Below are positions 8,413-15,966 of a DNA stretch of 41,989 nt, in pieces; positions within the stretch are counted from its first letter, which is position 1; every line of letters starts with the position of its first letter. The translations under genes were made by a program, and so were the position numbers. The notes under the pieces were generated by a model. The model was not told the origin of the DNA. It saw only the letters and a program-made list of their open reading frames with translations, and ran no database searches. This stretch comes from Bacillota bacterium. GTDB taxonomy: Bacteria > Bacillota > Clostridia > Oscillospirales > Ruminococcaceae. Where the stretch lies: contig JAEWBS010000132.1 of NCBI GenBank assembly GCA_023391005.1, forward strand, positions 1-41,989, in the 5' to 3' direction.

Positions 8413-10407
8413 CTAGACAACGGCCCGGCGGCGTGCAAAGCTATATTGCCACGCCACGACGACTGCCAGTATTACAAAGCCGCCGACATCGGTCCAAAAT
8501 CCGGTGTCGATCAACAGCAGTGCACCCACAAACAGCAGGGCGCGCAACGCGATGTTAATGCGGGCAAACAGATAGCCCTCAACGGCTGCGCCGATCATAA
8601 AGACCCCTACGCAGGCGGCAAGCGTCACCCAGATGCCCTCCAGCAAGGTTGTGTTAATCAGCAGCAGCTGGGGGGAATAGACGAACATATATGGCACGAT
8701 AAATCCGGCAATAGACAGCTTAACCGACTGCAAGCCCGTCTTGACGGCATTGCCGCCTGAAAGTCCCGCAGCGGCAAAGGCAGCCAGCGCGACAGGGGGT
8801 GTGATGTTTGCAAACATCGCAAAATAGAAAGCGAACAGATGCGCCGCCATTTCAGAAACGCCTAGCTTTGCCAGTGCGGGCGCGGCAATGGTCGCGGTGA
8901 TGATATAGGCCGGAATAGACGGCAGCCCCATGCCGAGAATCATGCAGGTGATCATCGAGAAAACCAGCGTGAAAATCAAGCTCTTGCCGCCCAGCGCAAT
9001 AATGGCGTTGGCCATGTTGAGGCCGAATCCGGTCTTGGAGGAAACGCCGATAATCATGCCGACGCAGGCGCAGGCAATCGCCACAGCTACGGTGGATTTG
9101 GCCCCTTCCGCCAGTGAGTCGATGATATCCTTCAGGGTCATGCGGGTAGATTTTCTGAGCATCGATACCAATATCGTGACAATAATCGTATAAAATGCCG
9201 AGAAGATCACGGTGGTGCCTGAAAAGAACAGCATAATCAGCAAGAACGCAATCGGGATCAGCAGATGTCCCTGCTCCTTCATGATGGCGCCGGCACGGGG
9301 CAGCTTATCCTTAGAGAGGCCCAGCAGCCCATCCTTCGAGGCGCGAAGCTGAACCTGCACGAGAATACCGGCGTAATACAGCAGTGCGGGAACCGCCGCG
9401 CACACAATAATCTCAGAATATCTGACGCCCAGCATTTCGGCCATAATGAACGCCGCCGCACCCATGACCGGCGGCAGAAGCTGGCCGCCGACCGAAGCAG
9501 AGGACTCAACAGCGCCCGCAAATTCAGCCGAATAGCCGGTTTTTTTCATCAGCGGAATGGTGAATGCGCCGGTGGTCACCACATTGGCGACCGCAGAGCC
9601 GTTGATCGAACCCAGCAGGCCGGAGGCGATAACCGATACCTTCGCGGGGCCGCCCTTGGTGTGTCCGGCCAGCGCCAGCGAAATATCATTAAAAAACTTG
9701 CCCATGCCCGACTTGTTCATAACCGCGCCGAAAAGGATGAACAGGAAGATATAGCTTGAAGCAACGCTGACCGAGGTGCCGTAAATGCCCTCGGTGTTCG
9801 CAAAAAAGTGATTGGAAAGCGACGTCCAGGTATAGCCGCGATGCGCGAACATCCCCGGTAGCCCACGCCCCCATAAGCCGTAGGCAATAAAGATCAGGCT
9901 CAAGATCGGCAGCGCCCAGCCGCCACAGCGTCTGGCTGCCTCGAGCACCAGCACAACAAGCAGCGTCGCCATGATCAGATCCATCTGATTGGGTCTGCCC
10001 GCACGTTCAACCACCCCGATAAACTGGGTCCAGACATAGATCGGGGCCGCAAATGACAGTGCGACCAAAATCCAATCGTACCACGCAACCGCTTTTTTAA
10101 ATTTGGATTTTGCCGAAAACGGATACATGATAAAGGTAAGCGCCAGCATCATGGCAACATGCAATGAACGATGCTTGAGCGTCAAGGGCGGGCCGAAGGC
10201 GGCTGTATAAAGGTGATAAAGCGAGACGAGCACCGCCAACCAATAAAGCGCCTTGCCCACACCCCCGCCAAGCTTTCGGGTCGCGGACTCCTTATCCAGC
10301 GATTCGATAAGCTCCTGCTGCTGTGCGCTTAGCTGACCGTCGGTTGGAATATTGATGATTTCGTCGGCTAGGTCGATGCTTTTATGGTCAGGGGCTTTAT
10401 TTGCCAC
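8413..10407 (-). CDS. TRAP transporter fused permease (TAXI type, 4TM/12TM)
   Basis: The membrane part of a tripartite ATP-independent (TRAP) importer, driven by an ion gradient, with the small and large permease domains fused in one chain. The start is GTG 10407, seven bases after AAGGGAGA, giving 664 aa; a TTG upstream lies in the ribosome site. An N-terminal acidic cytoplasmic segment of about 45 residues precedes many hydrophobic helices. The large-domain signature regions LGSINGSAVANVVTTGAF and ASVGGQLLPPVMGAAAFI are clear. The gene overlaps the DUF1850 gene upstream by 11 bases and is the last gene of the operon. The substrate is not predictable; TAXI systems often carry dicarboxylates or amino acids. 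Confidence 0.9.
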   Translation of the reverse strand: MANKAPDHKSIDLADEIINIPTDGQLSAQQQELIESLDKESATRKLGGGVGKALYWLAVLVSLYHLYTAAFGPPLTLKHRSLHVAMMLALTFIMYPFSAKSKFKKAVAWYDWILVALSFAAPIYVWTQFIGVVERAGRPNQMDLIMATLLVVLVLEAARRCGGWALPILSLIFIAYGLWGRGLPGMFAHRGYTWTSLSNHFFANTEGIYGTSVSVASSYIFLFILFGAVMNKSGMGKFFNDISLALAGHTKGGPAKVSVIASGLLGSINGSAVANVVTTGAFTIPLMKKTGYSAEFAGAVESSASVGGQLLPPVMGAAAFIMAEMLGVRYSEIIVCAAVPALLYYAGILVQVQLRASKDGLLGLSKDKLPRAGAIMKEQGHLLIPIAFLLIMLFFSGTTVIFSAFYTIIVTILVSMLRKSTRMTLKDIIDSLAEGAKSTVAVAIACACVGMIIGVSSKTGFGLNMANAIIALGGKSLIFTLVFSMITCMILGMGLPSIPAYIITATIAAPALAKLGVSEMAAHLFAFYFAMFANITPPVALAAFAAAGLSGGNAVKTGLQSVKLSIAGFIVPYMFVYSPQLLLINTTLLEGIWVTLAACVGVFMIGAAVEGYLFARINIALRALLFVGALLLIDTGFWTDVGGFVILAVVVAWQYSFARRRAVV

Positions 10408-10924
10408 GAAAAAATCTCCCTTCAATTATGAGTCTGAGCCGGGTATGCTCCGGCAGGCGTTCGCCGCTTGTAAGCAGTACGTCGTTAATCCTGATATCGC
10501 GGACGGCATAGTGCGAATTAATCCAAACAAATTCGCCAAATACCTGCCCGATATCCTCCATGTAAATCAGCCCGTTCTCGACACGGCAGGTCTTGCCCTT
10601 ATTCTCGGGAATGCCCGCGCCGAACGCCGGAAAGCTGATGGTGTCCAAAATCAGCGTGTTGTCGGGTGCTATGTGATAATATTCGTTCCACGGTATTTTT
10701 TCAAGCGAGTGCATCCATCCGAAAAACAAACGATCACCCGCTTTGGCCGGTACTTCAATATAGATCTCGCCGGTTTTCCAGTCGGATATCCGCAAAACAG
10801 TCTCGGACGCCCAACTGTACCAGGCAAATACGCCGACTGACAAAAGAATACTTAATACCGCGGAGAAAACGCCGAAACGTTTTCTCCGCCTGTTATTAAA
10901 GGACCATTTCTCAACGTCGATCAT
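10397..10924 (-). CDS. DUF1850 protein of the TAXI-TRAP system
   Basis: A 175-residue protein starting at ATG 10924, seven bases after the TAXI gene's stop and probably translationally coupled, since no strong ribosome site is seen. One membrane helix (about 18-36) follows a basic start, so the rest is likely outside the membrane. The HSLEKIPWNEYYHI motif is the hallmark of DUF1850, a small family found next to or fused with TAXI-type TRAP permeases. Its role is unknown; its position between the binding protein and the permease suggests an accessory subunit. Confidence 0.8.
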   Translation of the reverse strand: MIDVEKWSFNNRRRKRFGVFSAVLSILLSVGVFAWYSWASETVLRISDWKTGEIYIEVPAKAGDRLFFGWMHSLEKIPWNEYYHIAPDNTLILDTISFPAFGAGIPENKGKTCRVENGLIYMEDIGQVFGEFVWINSHYAVRDIRINDVLLTSGERLPEHTRLRLIIEGRFFRGK

Positions 10925-10930
10925 ACGCAA

Positions 10931-11974
10931 CTAGCTGACGGCAATGCCCTTTTCGGCGTAATATTTAATCGCGCCGGGATGCAGCTGTACCGAGGTGCCC
11001 TTAATGCCGCGCAGAGCTGTTTCAATCGTAATTTCTTTTTTGGCTGTCGCATGGGAGGCGCCGATCGCCTCAAGGCCCTCCGCAGAATAGAAGCCTGCGA
11101 GCATATCGTAGACGACCTCGTCGGACAGATCTTTCGAAACGAGCATGATATTCATAACGGCGGCGGTTGTCGTGTCTTCCTTGGTGCCGTAAACGTCCTT
11201 CGGAATGCTCCACTCGACATAGAACGGATATTTGGCGACCAAATTCTTGAGTGCCTCACCCTCGACAGGAACAAAAACAATCTCCTTGGTGACGCCAAGC
11301 TCCTTAATGGTTGCGTTGCCAAGACCAGAGGTCACAAACGCGACGTCGCACTGGCCGTTCTTCATCTGATCAATCGCCTCGCCGTAAGAGAGATAATCAA
11401 CCTTGCAGTCGTTATAGGTCATGCCATGCGCCTCAAACATCATTCTGGCGTTGAGCTCAACACCCGAATTCGGCGCACCGACGCCAACCTTTTTGCCCTT
11501 CATATCCTCAAATTTCGTAATGCCCGAGTCGGCGGTCGTTACAATCTGGCAAACGTTCGGCCACAGGCCCATCATGGCACGCAGATCGGTCGCGGGCTCC
11601 TTGCCCTCGTAGGCGCCGAACGCCTCGACCGCCTGAATGACCGAGTCGCTCATCGCGATGGCCAATTCGCCCTGTCCGGTCAGGATGGCGTTGATATTCT
11701 CGGCTGTAGCCCCCGTCGCAGTGGCGGAGGTTTTATAGCCCATATCGCCGAGCACCTTTGAAAAAGCGCCGCCAATCGGGAAATAAATGCCGCTGGTCGG
11801 GCCGGTGAGCACGGTAATAAACGTCTTGCTCCGATCAACCGCGGGAGCCGAGGGAGCGGCCGCCGACTCTGGGGGTGCCGTCGAAGCAGCCGCAGGAGCC
11901 GAAGAGGTTCCGCCACAGGACGCCAACGCGGTGATAAGCATCAGTGTGAGTGCCAGTGCAAGAAATTTTTTCAT
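10931..11974 (-). CDS. TAXI-family TRAP substrate-binding lipoprotein
   Basis: The extracytoplasmic solute receptor of the TRAP system. The start is ATG 11974, directly behind AGGAGG, giving 347 aa. The frame is open for 33 more codons upstream, but those lie in the leader. A signal peptide ends in a lipobox LASC with Cys20, then an Ala/Pro/Ser-rich linker, then the TAXI fold with GPTSGIYFPIGGAFSKVL, the segment that names the family. The protein would be lipid-anchored and hand substrate to the fused permease two genes downstream. Operon order is receptor, DUF1850, permease. Confidence 0.92.
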   Translation of the reverse strand: MKKFLALALTLMLITALASCGGTSSAPAAASTAPPESAAAPSAPAVDRSKTFITVLTGPTSGIYFPIGGAFSKVLGDMGYKTSATATGATAENINAILTGQGELAIAMSDSVIQAVEAFGAYEGKEPATDLRAMMGLWPNVCQIVTTADSGITKFEDMKGKKVGVGAPNSGVELNARMMFEAHGMTYNDCKVDYLSYGEAIDQMKNGQCDVAFVTSGLGNATIKELGVTKEIVFVPVEGEALKNLVAKYPFYVEWSIPKDVYGTKEDTTTAAVMNIMLVSKDLSDEVVYDMLAGFYSAEGLEAIGASHATAKKEITIETALRGIKGTSVQLHPGAIKYYAEKGIAVS

Positions 11975-12080
11975 GATAATCCTCCTATTTATGTTTTTGA
12001 TCCAAAGCACATCCGTCTTTATAGGTACAACAGACAAACCCAAAAAACGCATAATAATTCTTTTTATATGCATTTAATTT

Positions 12081-12126
12081 AAAAGGCCGATTGAAGGTAA
12101 GCTGATAAACGCTAACCCAATCGACC
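12081..12126 (-). promoter_or_regulatory. Terminator-like hairpin in the TAXI operon leader
   Basis: On the minus strand GGTCGATTG pairs with CAATCGGCC and the inner GGTTAGC with GCTTACC, giving a stem of about 15 bp with one mismatch and a small bulge, followed by TTTTAAATT. It starts about 17 nt after the predicted transcription start and lies 107 nt before the TAXI start codon, so it could attenuate the operon or stabilise the RNA end. Confidence 0.5.
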
Positions 12127-12149
12127 TCATCGTCTGTTGGCTATGAGCA

Positions 12150-12178
12150 AATTGTACTACGATATAACCAAAATGTAA
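12150..12178 (-). promoter_or_regulatory. Predicted promoter of the TAXI-TRAP operon
   Basis: TTTACA and TACAAT are 17 bp apart on the minus strand. The transcript would have a leader of about 170 nt. The remaining stretch 12180-12386 is very AT-rich with no gene seen. Confidence 0.55.
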
Positions 12179-12386
12179 ATACTATCTATAATTTTCTACA
12201 TATTAATGACACTTTTCATTAATATGTTAAATTATTCCTACTATATTTTATAAAATACCACTATTTGGTTGTGATCTTTTTCTAAAATATTTTATTGTTT
12301 TTTGTCTAAATATGCAGGCTATAATGTAAGTCCATTTCATTTATATCCGGCTGACGGCTGACTGGGGCAATAAAATAAGAGCAAAA

Positions 12387-12424
12387 ATAGCGGCCTTCTG
12401 CTGAAAACAGCAGAGGGCCGCTAT
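12387..12424 (-). terminator. Terminator of the first chemoreceptor gene
   Basis: ATAGCGGCC and TCTGCTG arms with their complements form a 17-bp stem (one G-T pair, AAAA loop in the plus reading), followed on the minus strand by TTTTTG. It lies 45 bp past the stop at 12470. Confidence 0.75.
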
Positions 12425-12469
12425 AAAAATATAACCTAAAGCACCAGCATACCCCTGAGGGGACATGCG

Positions 12470-14230
12470 TCAGCCGCCAAAGGAGATGGGCTGCTCCTGC
12501 GTCACGCGCAGCTTAAACCGAGAGATCTCTTTGAGCAGCATATCCGCCTGTGCCGAAAGCTCCTCGCTGGCCGCCGCGCTTTCTTCAGCGGTTGCCGAGC
12601 TGTTCTGAACCACCGTCGAAACCTGTTCAACGCCCAGCGTGATTTCAGAAATGGCGGTGGACTGCTGCTCGGATGCCGTTCTAATCTGGGCAACCGCGGC
12701 GTTGACATTCGCCATCTGCACCGATATCTCACCGAGCGCCCGCGCCGTATCGTTGGCGATATTTGAACCGGCCTCAACCCTTTTAATCGAACCGGCGATA
12801 AGCCCGGCGGTTTGCTTGGCTGCTTCAGCCACCTTTGCTGAGAGTATGCGAACCTCGTCAGCCACAACCGAGAAGCCCTTGCCGGCCTCTCCTGCGCGCG
12901 CGGCCTCTACCGCGGCATTCAGAGCCAGAATATTGGTTTGGAAGGCGATGCTGTCCACCACCTTGATAATCTTTGAAATTTCGTCGGATGACGCGTCAAT
13001 ATCCTGCATGGCCGTCAGCATCTGCTGCATCTGCGCATTACATTGCGAAACCTTTGCGGTGGTCCCGGCGATATGACCGGACATCTCGTTGACGCGCTCA
13101 GTATTGTGGTTGACCTCGTCGGATATTTTTGCGGCCGACGTCGACAGTACCTCGATGGTACCCGCCTGCTCGGTCGCACCCTGCGCAAGCATCTGCGCGC
13201 CGTCCGCAACCTGACCCGAGCCGCTGTTGACCTGCATTGCGGAGGTTTTGATGACCTCAAACAACATATTCATAGAATCGAGAATTTTATTGACCGAATC
13301 CGAAATCGGGGCAAAATCGCCCTCGTAGCTTTGAAGCGGAGCCATCGAAAGATCGCCCTGCGAGATTTTAACCAAATAATCGGACATTTCGTTGACGATA
13401 CCCTGCAGCGTCAAAAACACCGACCGCAGCGATGCCGCGAGCTGCCCCATCTCGTTTTTGGATTCGTACACAATCTGTTCGCTAAGCTTGCCGTGCGCAA
13501 AGTGATCAGCCACGCGGACAAGCTCGTCTAAGGGCTTGCTGATCGCCCGTGGGATGCTGATGCACAGAACAATCGAAACCAGCAGCCCCAGAGTCAGAAC
13601 CCCCAGCAGCGCGACCGACAGCAGCATAAACAAGCGCTGATTGGCGTTGCTTTTGGCCAGCGCGTCACGGTTGCTGTTCTCAAAGCACTGGTTTAGCAAT
13701 TCGGTCAGCTTGTCCCCCGACCGAATGCCCAGTGCCAGTTGAACCTTGGCCGTATCGGGGTTTAGATCCGACGCCAGCTTCAACGCCTTTTCAAATACCG
13801 GGAAAAATTCCTCGGTGTAAACCTTATTGGCCTGATTGACAATATCCAGCGCCTCTTGAGTGGGCGAAGCATTCAAAAAATTTTGCTGATGCTCTAAATA
13901 AAGCGCATTGCATGTCTGCATGCTTTCGGTAATGCGCAAAACCTCCATATGATTTTTATAATTGACGATTGCGTAGCTGACCTCGCCCCGAATGCGCTGC
14001 ACCGTTTCGACCATCTTTGAAATATCGGCCAAGGGCTTGGTCTGCTGCTCATACAGAGATTTATCCGCAGCGCTGATCTGAGCCATTCCAAAAATTCCAA
14101 GGCCGCCGATAATCATCTCAAGCAAAATAACAGCCACAAAACCACTGATGATGCGCCGCGAAATTTTCATATCACGGATACTAATGCGAAAGATTTTTAT
14201 TTTTGTTCTTGTCTTGGGATTGTTTTTCAT
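12470..14230 (-). CDS. Methyl-accepting chemotaxis protein (four-helix-bundle sensor)
   Basis: A membrane chemoreceptor that signals to CheA/CheW. The 586-aa protein starts at ATG 14230, ten bases after GGGAG; an in-frame ATG 20 codons in (MKISRRIISGF) is an alternative. A membrane helix at about 25-50, an alpha-helical periplasmic-type region (about 50-200) and a second helix (about 200-222) fit a 4HB_MCP sensor. HAMP and a linker follow, then the signalling domain with the hairpin tip DSIAFQTNILALNAAVEAARAGEAGKGF. The C-terminus has no CheR-docking pentapeptide. The ligand is unknown. Its presence implies a motile cell. Confidence 0.93.
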   Translation of the reverse strand: MKNNPKTRTKIKIFRISIRDMKISRRIISGFVAVILLEMIIGGLGIFGMAQISAADKSLYEQQTKPLADISKMVETVQRIRGEVSYAIVNYKNHMEVLRITESMQTCNALYLEHQQNFLNASPTQEALDIVNQANKVYTEEFFPVFEKALKLASDLNPDTAKVQLALGIRSGDKLTELLNQCFENSNRDALAKSNANQRLFMLLSVALLGVLTLGLLVSIVLCISIPRAISKPLDELVRVADHFAHGKLSEQIVYESKNEMGQLAASLRSVFLTLQGIVNEMSDYLVKISQGDLSMAPLQSYEGDFAPISDSVNKILDSMNMLFEVIKTSAMQVNSGSGQVADGAQMLAQGATEQAGTIEVLSTSAAKISDEVNHNTERVNEMSGHIAGTTAKVSQCNAQMQQMLTAMQDIDASSDEISKIIKVVDSIAFQTNILALNAAVEAARAGEAGKGFSVVADEVRILSAKVAEAAKQTAGLIAGSIKRVEAGSNIANDTARALGEISVQMANVNAAVAQIRTASEQQSTAISEITLGVEQVSTVVQNSSATAEESAAASEELSAQADMLLKEISRFKLRVTQEQPISFGG

Positions 14231-14493
14231 GGTATTCAGACTCCCTGCCCGATTTATTTTAGCTGCGACTATTCACCCAAAATGTTACCAAAATCGGTAC
14301 ATTTTGTACAATTTGGTCATTATTATGATACTAAGATGACTAGATTATAATATTATTTCTAAAGTATGTCAATAATGCTAAAATATTATTTCAAATTGTC
14401 GTTAAATAAAGAAATTACTGAAATTCGCCGTTATTCTGCGCCCTAACAGATGAAAATTCTGGCAGAACCGCCTATGGCAAAACCCATAGGCTA

Positions 14494-14534
14494 TTGTACG
14501 GTACATACTTTAGCGGTATAATGCTTATCAGCAT
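14494..14534 (+). promoter_or_regulatory. Promoter and possible operators of azlCD
   Basis: TTGTAC and a perfect TATAAT are 17 bp apart (14494-14522). ATGCT-TATC-AGCAT forms a dyad overlapping the end of the -10 (14521-14534), and CCTATGG/CCATAGG forms another just upstream (14471-14490); either could be an operator. The rest of 14231-14470 is AT-rich and shows no gene. Confidence 0.6.
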
Positions 14535-14554
14535 TAAAACAAACGGGAGACGTT

Positions 14555-15250
14555 ATGAATAATCATTTTTTATCGGGCATGCGAGCCGCCGTGCCCGCCT
14601 GTCTTGGCGTGGTGCCGGTCGGCATTTCGATTGGCCTTTTGGCGGTCCAGGCGGGGTTCTCGGGTCTTGAAGCCATCTTGATGTCCGCCATGGTGATGGC
14701 CGGATCGTCGCAGCTTTTGGCCATCAGTATGGTAACTCAGGGAGCGGCGATGTCCGCGATCATTCTAGGCACCTTTTTTATTAATCTGCGGCACCTTGTC
14801 ATGAGCAGCTCGGTCATGCGGCGCGTCAAAGGCACCACGCTCCCCCAGCGGTTGGCCGGCGCTTTTGCGCTGTGCGACGAATCCTTTGCCATCTATGCGC
14901 TTTCTAAGGATGACAGCTACCCCTTTTTGCTCGGTGCGAACACCGCGCTGTATGGCACCTTTGTCATCAGCACGGTCGTTGGCTGCCTGATGACCGGCTT
15001 TCTGCCGCAAATTGTGATTGACAGCTTCGGCGTGGCTTTCTACGCAGCCTTTTTAGGGCTGCTGCTCCCCAGCGTCAAACACAATGCACGGTTGATTGCG
15101 CTGGTGCTGACAACGGCGGCGCTCAATTGGCTGTTGCAGCGTTTTCTTCCGGCGAGCTGGTCGGTGATTCTGGCCATGGTGCTCGGCGCGCTCATCGGCG
15201 TATTTTTCATCGAGGATCAAGCCACACCGGCGAGGGAGGAGGCCGCATGA
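14555..15250 (+). CDS. azlC: AzlC family branched-chain amino acid exporter, large subunit
   Basis: The 231-aa membrane protein has the AzlC pattern: PACLGVVPVGISIGLLAVQAG near the start, MAGSSQLLAI, INLRHLVMSSS and CDESFAIY. AzlC with AzlD exports branched-chain amino acids and their analogues. The start ATG follows GGGAG by six bases. The stop overlaps the azlD start (ATGA), the usual coupling for this pair. Confidence 0.93.
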   Translation: MNNHFLSGMRAAVPACLGVVPVGISIGLLAVQAGFSGLEAILMSAMVMAGSSQLLAISMVTQGAAMSAIILGTFFINLRHLVMSSSVMRRVKGTTLPQRLAGAFALCDESFAIYALSKDDSYPFLLGANTALYGTFVISTVVGCLMTGFLPQIVIDSFGVAFYAAFLGLLLPSVKHNARLIALVLTTAALNWLLQRFLPASWSVILAMVLGALIGVFFIEDQATPAREEAA

Positions 15251-15555
15251 ACTATCCGATTATTCTGCTGATACTCGGAATGTCCGTTGTAACCTATATC
15301 CCCCGCGCGCTGCCCGCCGTGATAATTGACCGGTTAAAATTCAACCCTAAGGTCGAAAATTTCTTGCGGCTAATTCCCTACACAGCCATGGCGGCCCTGA
15401 TTTTTCCGGGTATTGTGGCGGTGGATAGCAGCCGCCCCGAGATCGGGCTGGCAGGCGGTACGATCGCCGGTATTTTGGCATGGTTCAGATGTCCGGTCAT
15501 CGTCTGCGTTGTGGCGGCAATTGCGACGGATATGTTGCTGTATTCGGTCATGTGA
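15247..15555 (+). CDS. azlD: AzlD family branched-chain amino acid exporter, small subunit
   Basis: A 102-aa protein with about three to four membrane helices and the AzlD marks TYIPRALP and RLIPYTAMAALIFPG. The ATG at 15247 lies behind GGGAGGAGG and overlaps the azlC stop by four bases; a longer frame that begins inside azlC is not the gene. It forms the exporter with AzlC. Confidence 0.92.
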   Translation: MNYPIILLILGMSVVTYIPRALPAVIIDRLKFNPKVENFLRLIPYTAMAALIFPGIVAVDSSRPEIGLAGGTIAGILAWFRCPVIVCVVAAIATDMLLYSVM

Positions 15556-15616
15556 CACCGTGTGTGCCGCCCCGTTGCCTTCGGTACTTAATAATAATAA
15601 CATTTCGCCCAACGAC

Positions 15617-15669
15617 AATTGCCCCCATTATTAGGCAGCAGGCCATACTGCCTAATAATGGGGGCAATT
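15617..15669. repeat. Perfect 22-bp inverted repeat between convergent azlD and the second chemoreceptor
   Basis: Two arms of 22 bp (15617-15638 and 15648-15669) are exact complements with a 9-nt loop. No clear T-run follows on either strand, so it is not a standard terminator, though it may still stop both converging transcripts. It could be a remnant of a small palindromic mobile repeat. Confidence 0.7.
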
Positions 15670-15960
15670 TAAATAGAGAGCTTTGCTTTGGGGTGCTTTT
15701 CTAAAGCTATGCTTGAGCTAAAAATCTTTTGTTCAGGGCTAGGTGCATTCATTGTAGCGCCGTGTAGACCATGCACTATAAGCGCACGAGCACACGCGTT
15801 ATCTCCCCGCCCTTTGATGGGCTTTTCCTCACACCTTGATTTTGATGTGTGCCATTTTTGAGAAAAGGCGCGCAATCTCAGGGCCAAACCAAACGCTAAA
15901 ATTTTTCAAGCTCTCGTAAAGCGCATTATCTGGTATCCCTTCCGATAGCCCGCACCTATG
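15669..15960 (-). pseudogene. Possible decayed coding fragment, unrecognised
   Basis: On the minus strand two protein-like stretches in different frames follow each other. LSEGIPDNALYESLKNF is at the start of a frame that stops at about 15829, and a stretch ending in IALEKHPKAKLSI stops at 15669. A frameshift near 15835 would join them. There is no start codon with a ribosome site and I do not recognise the family, so this may be chance. Confidence 0.22.
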
Positions 15961-15966
15961 TCCCCG

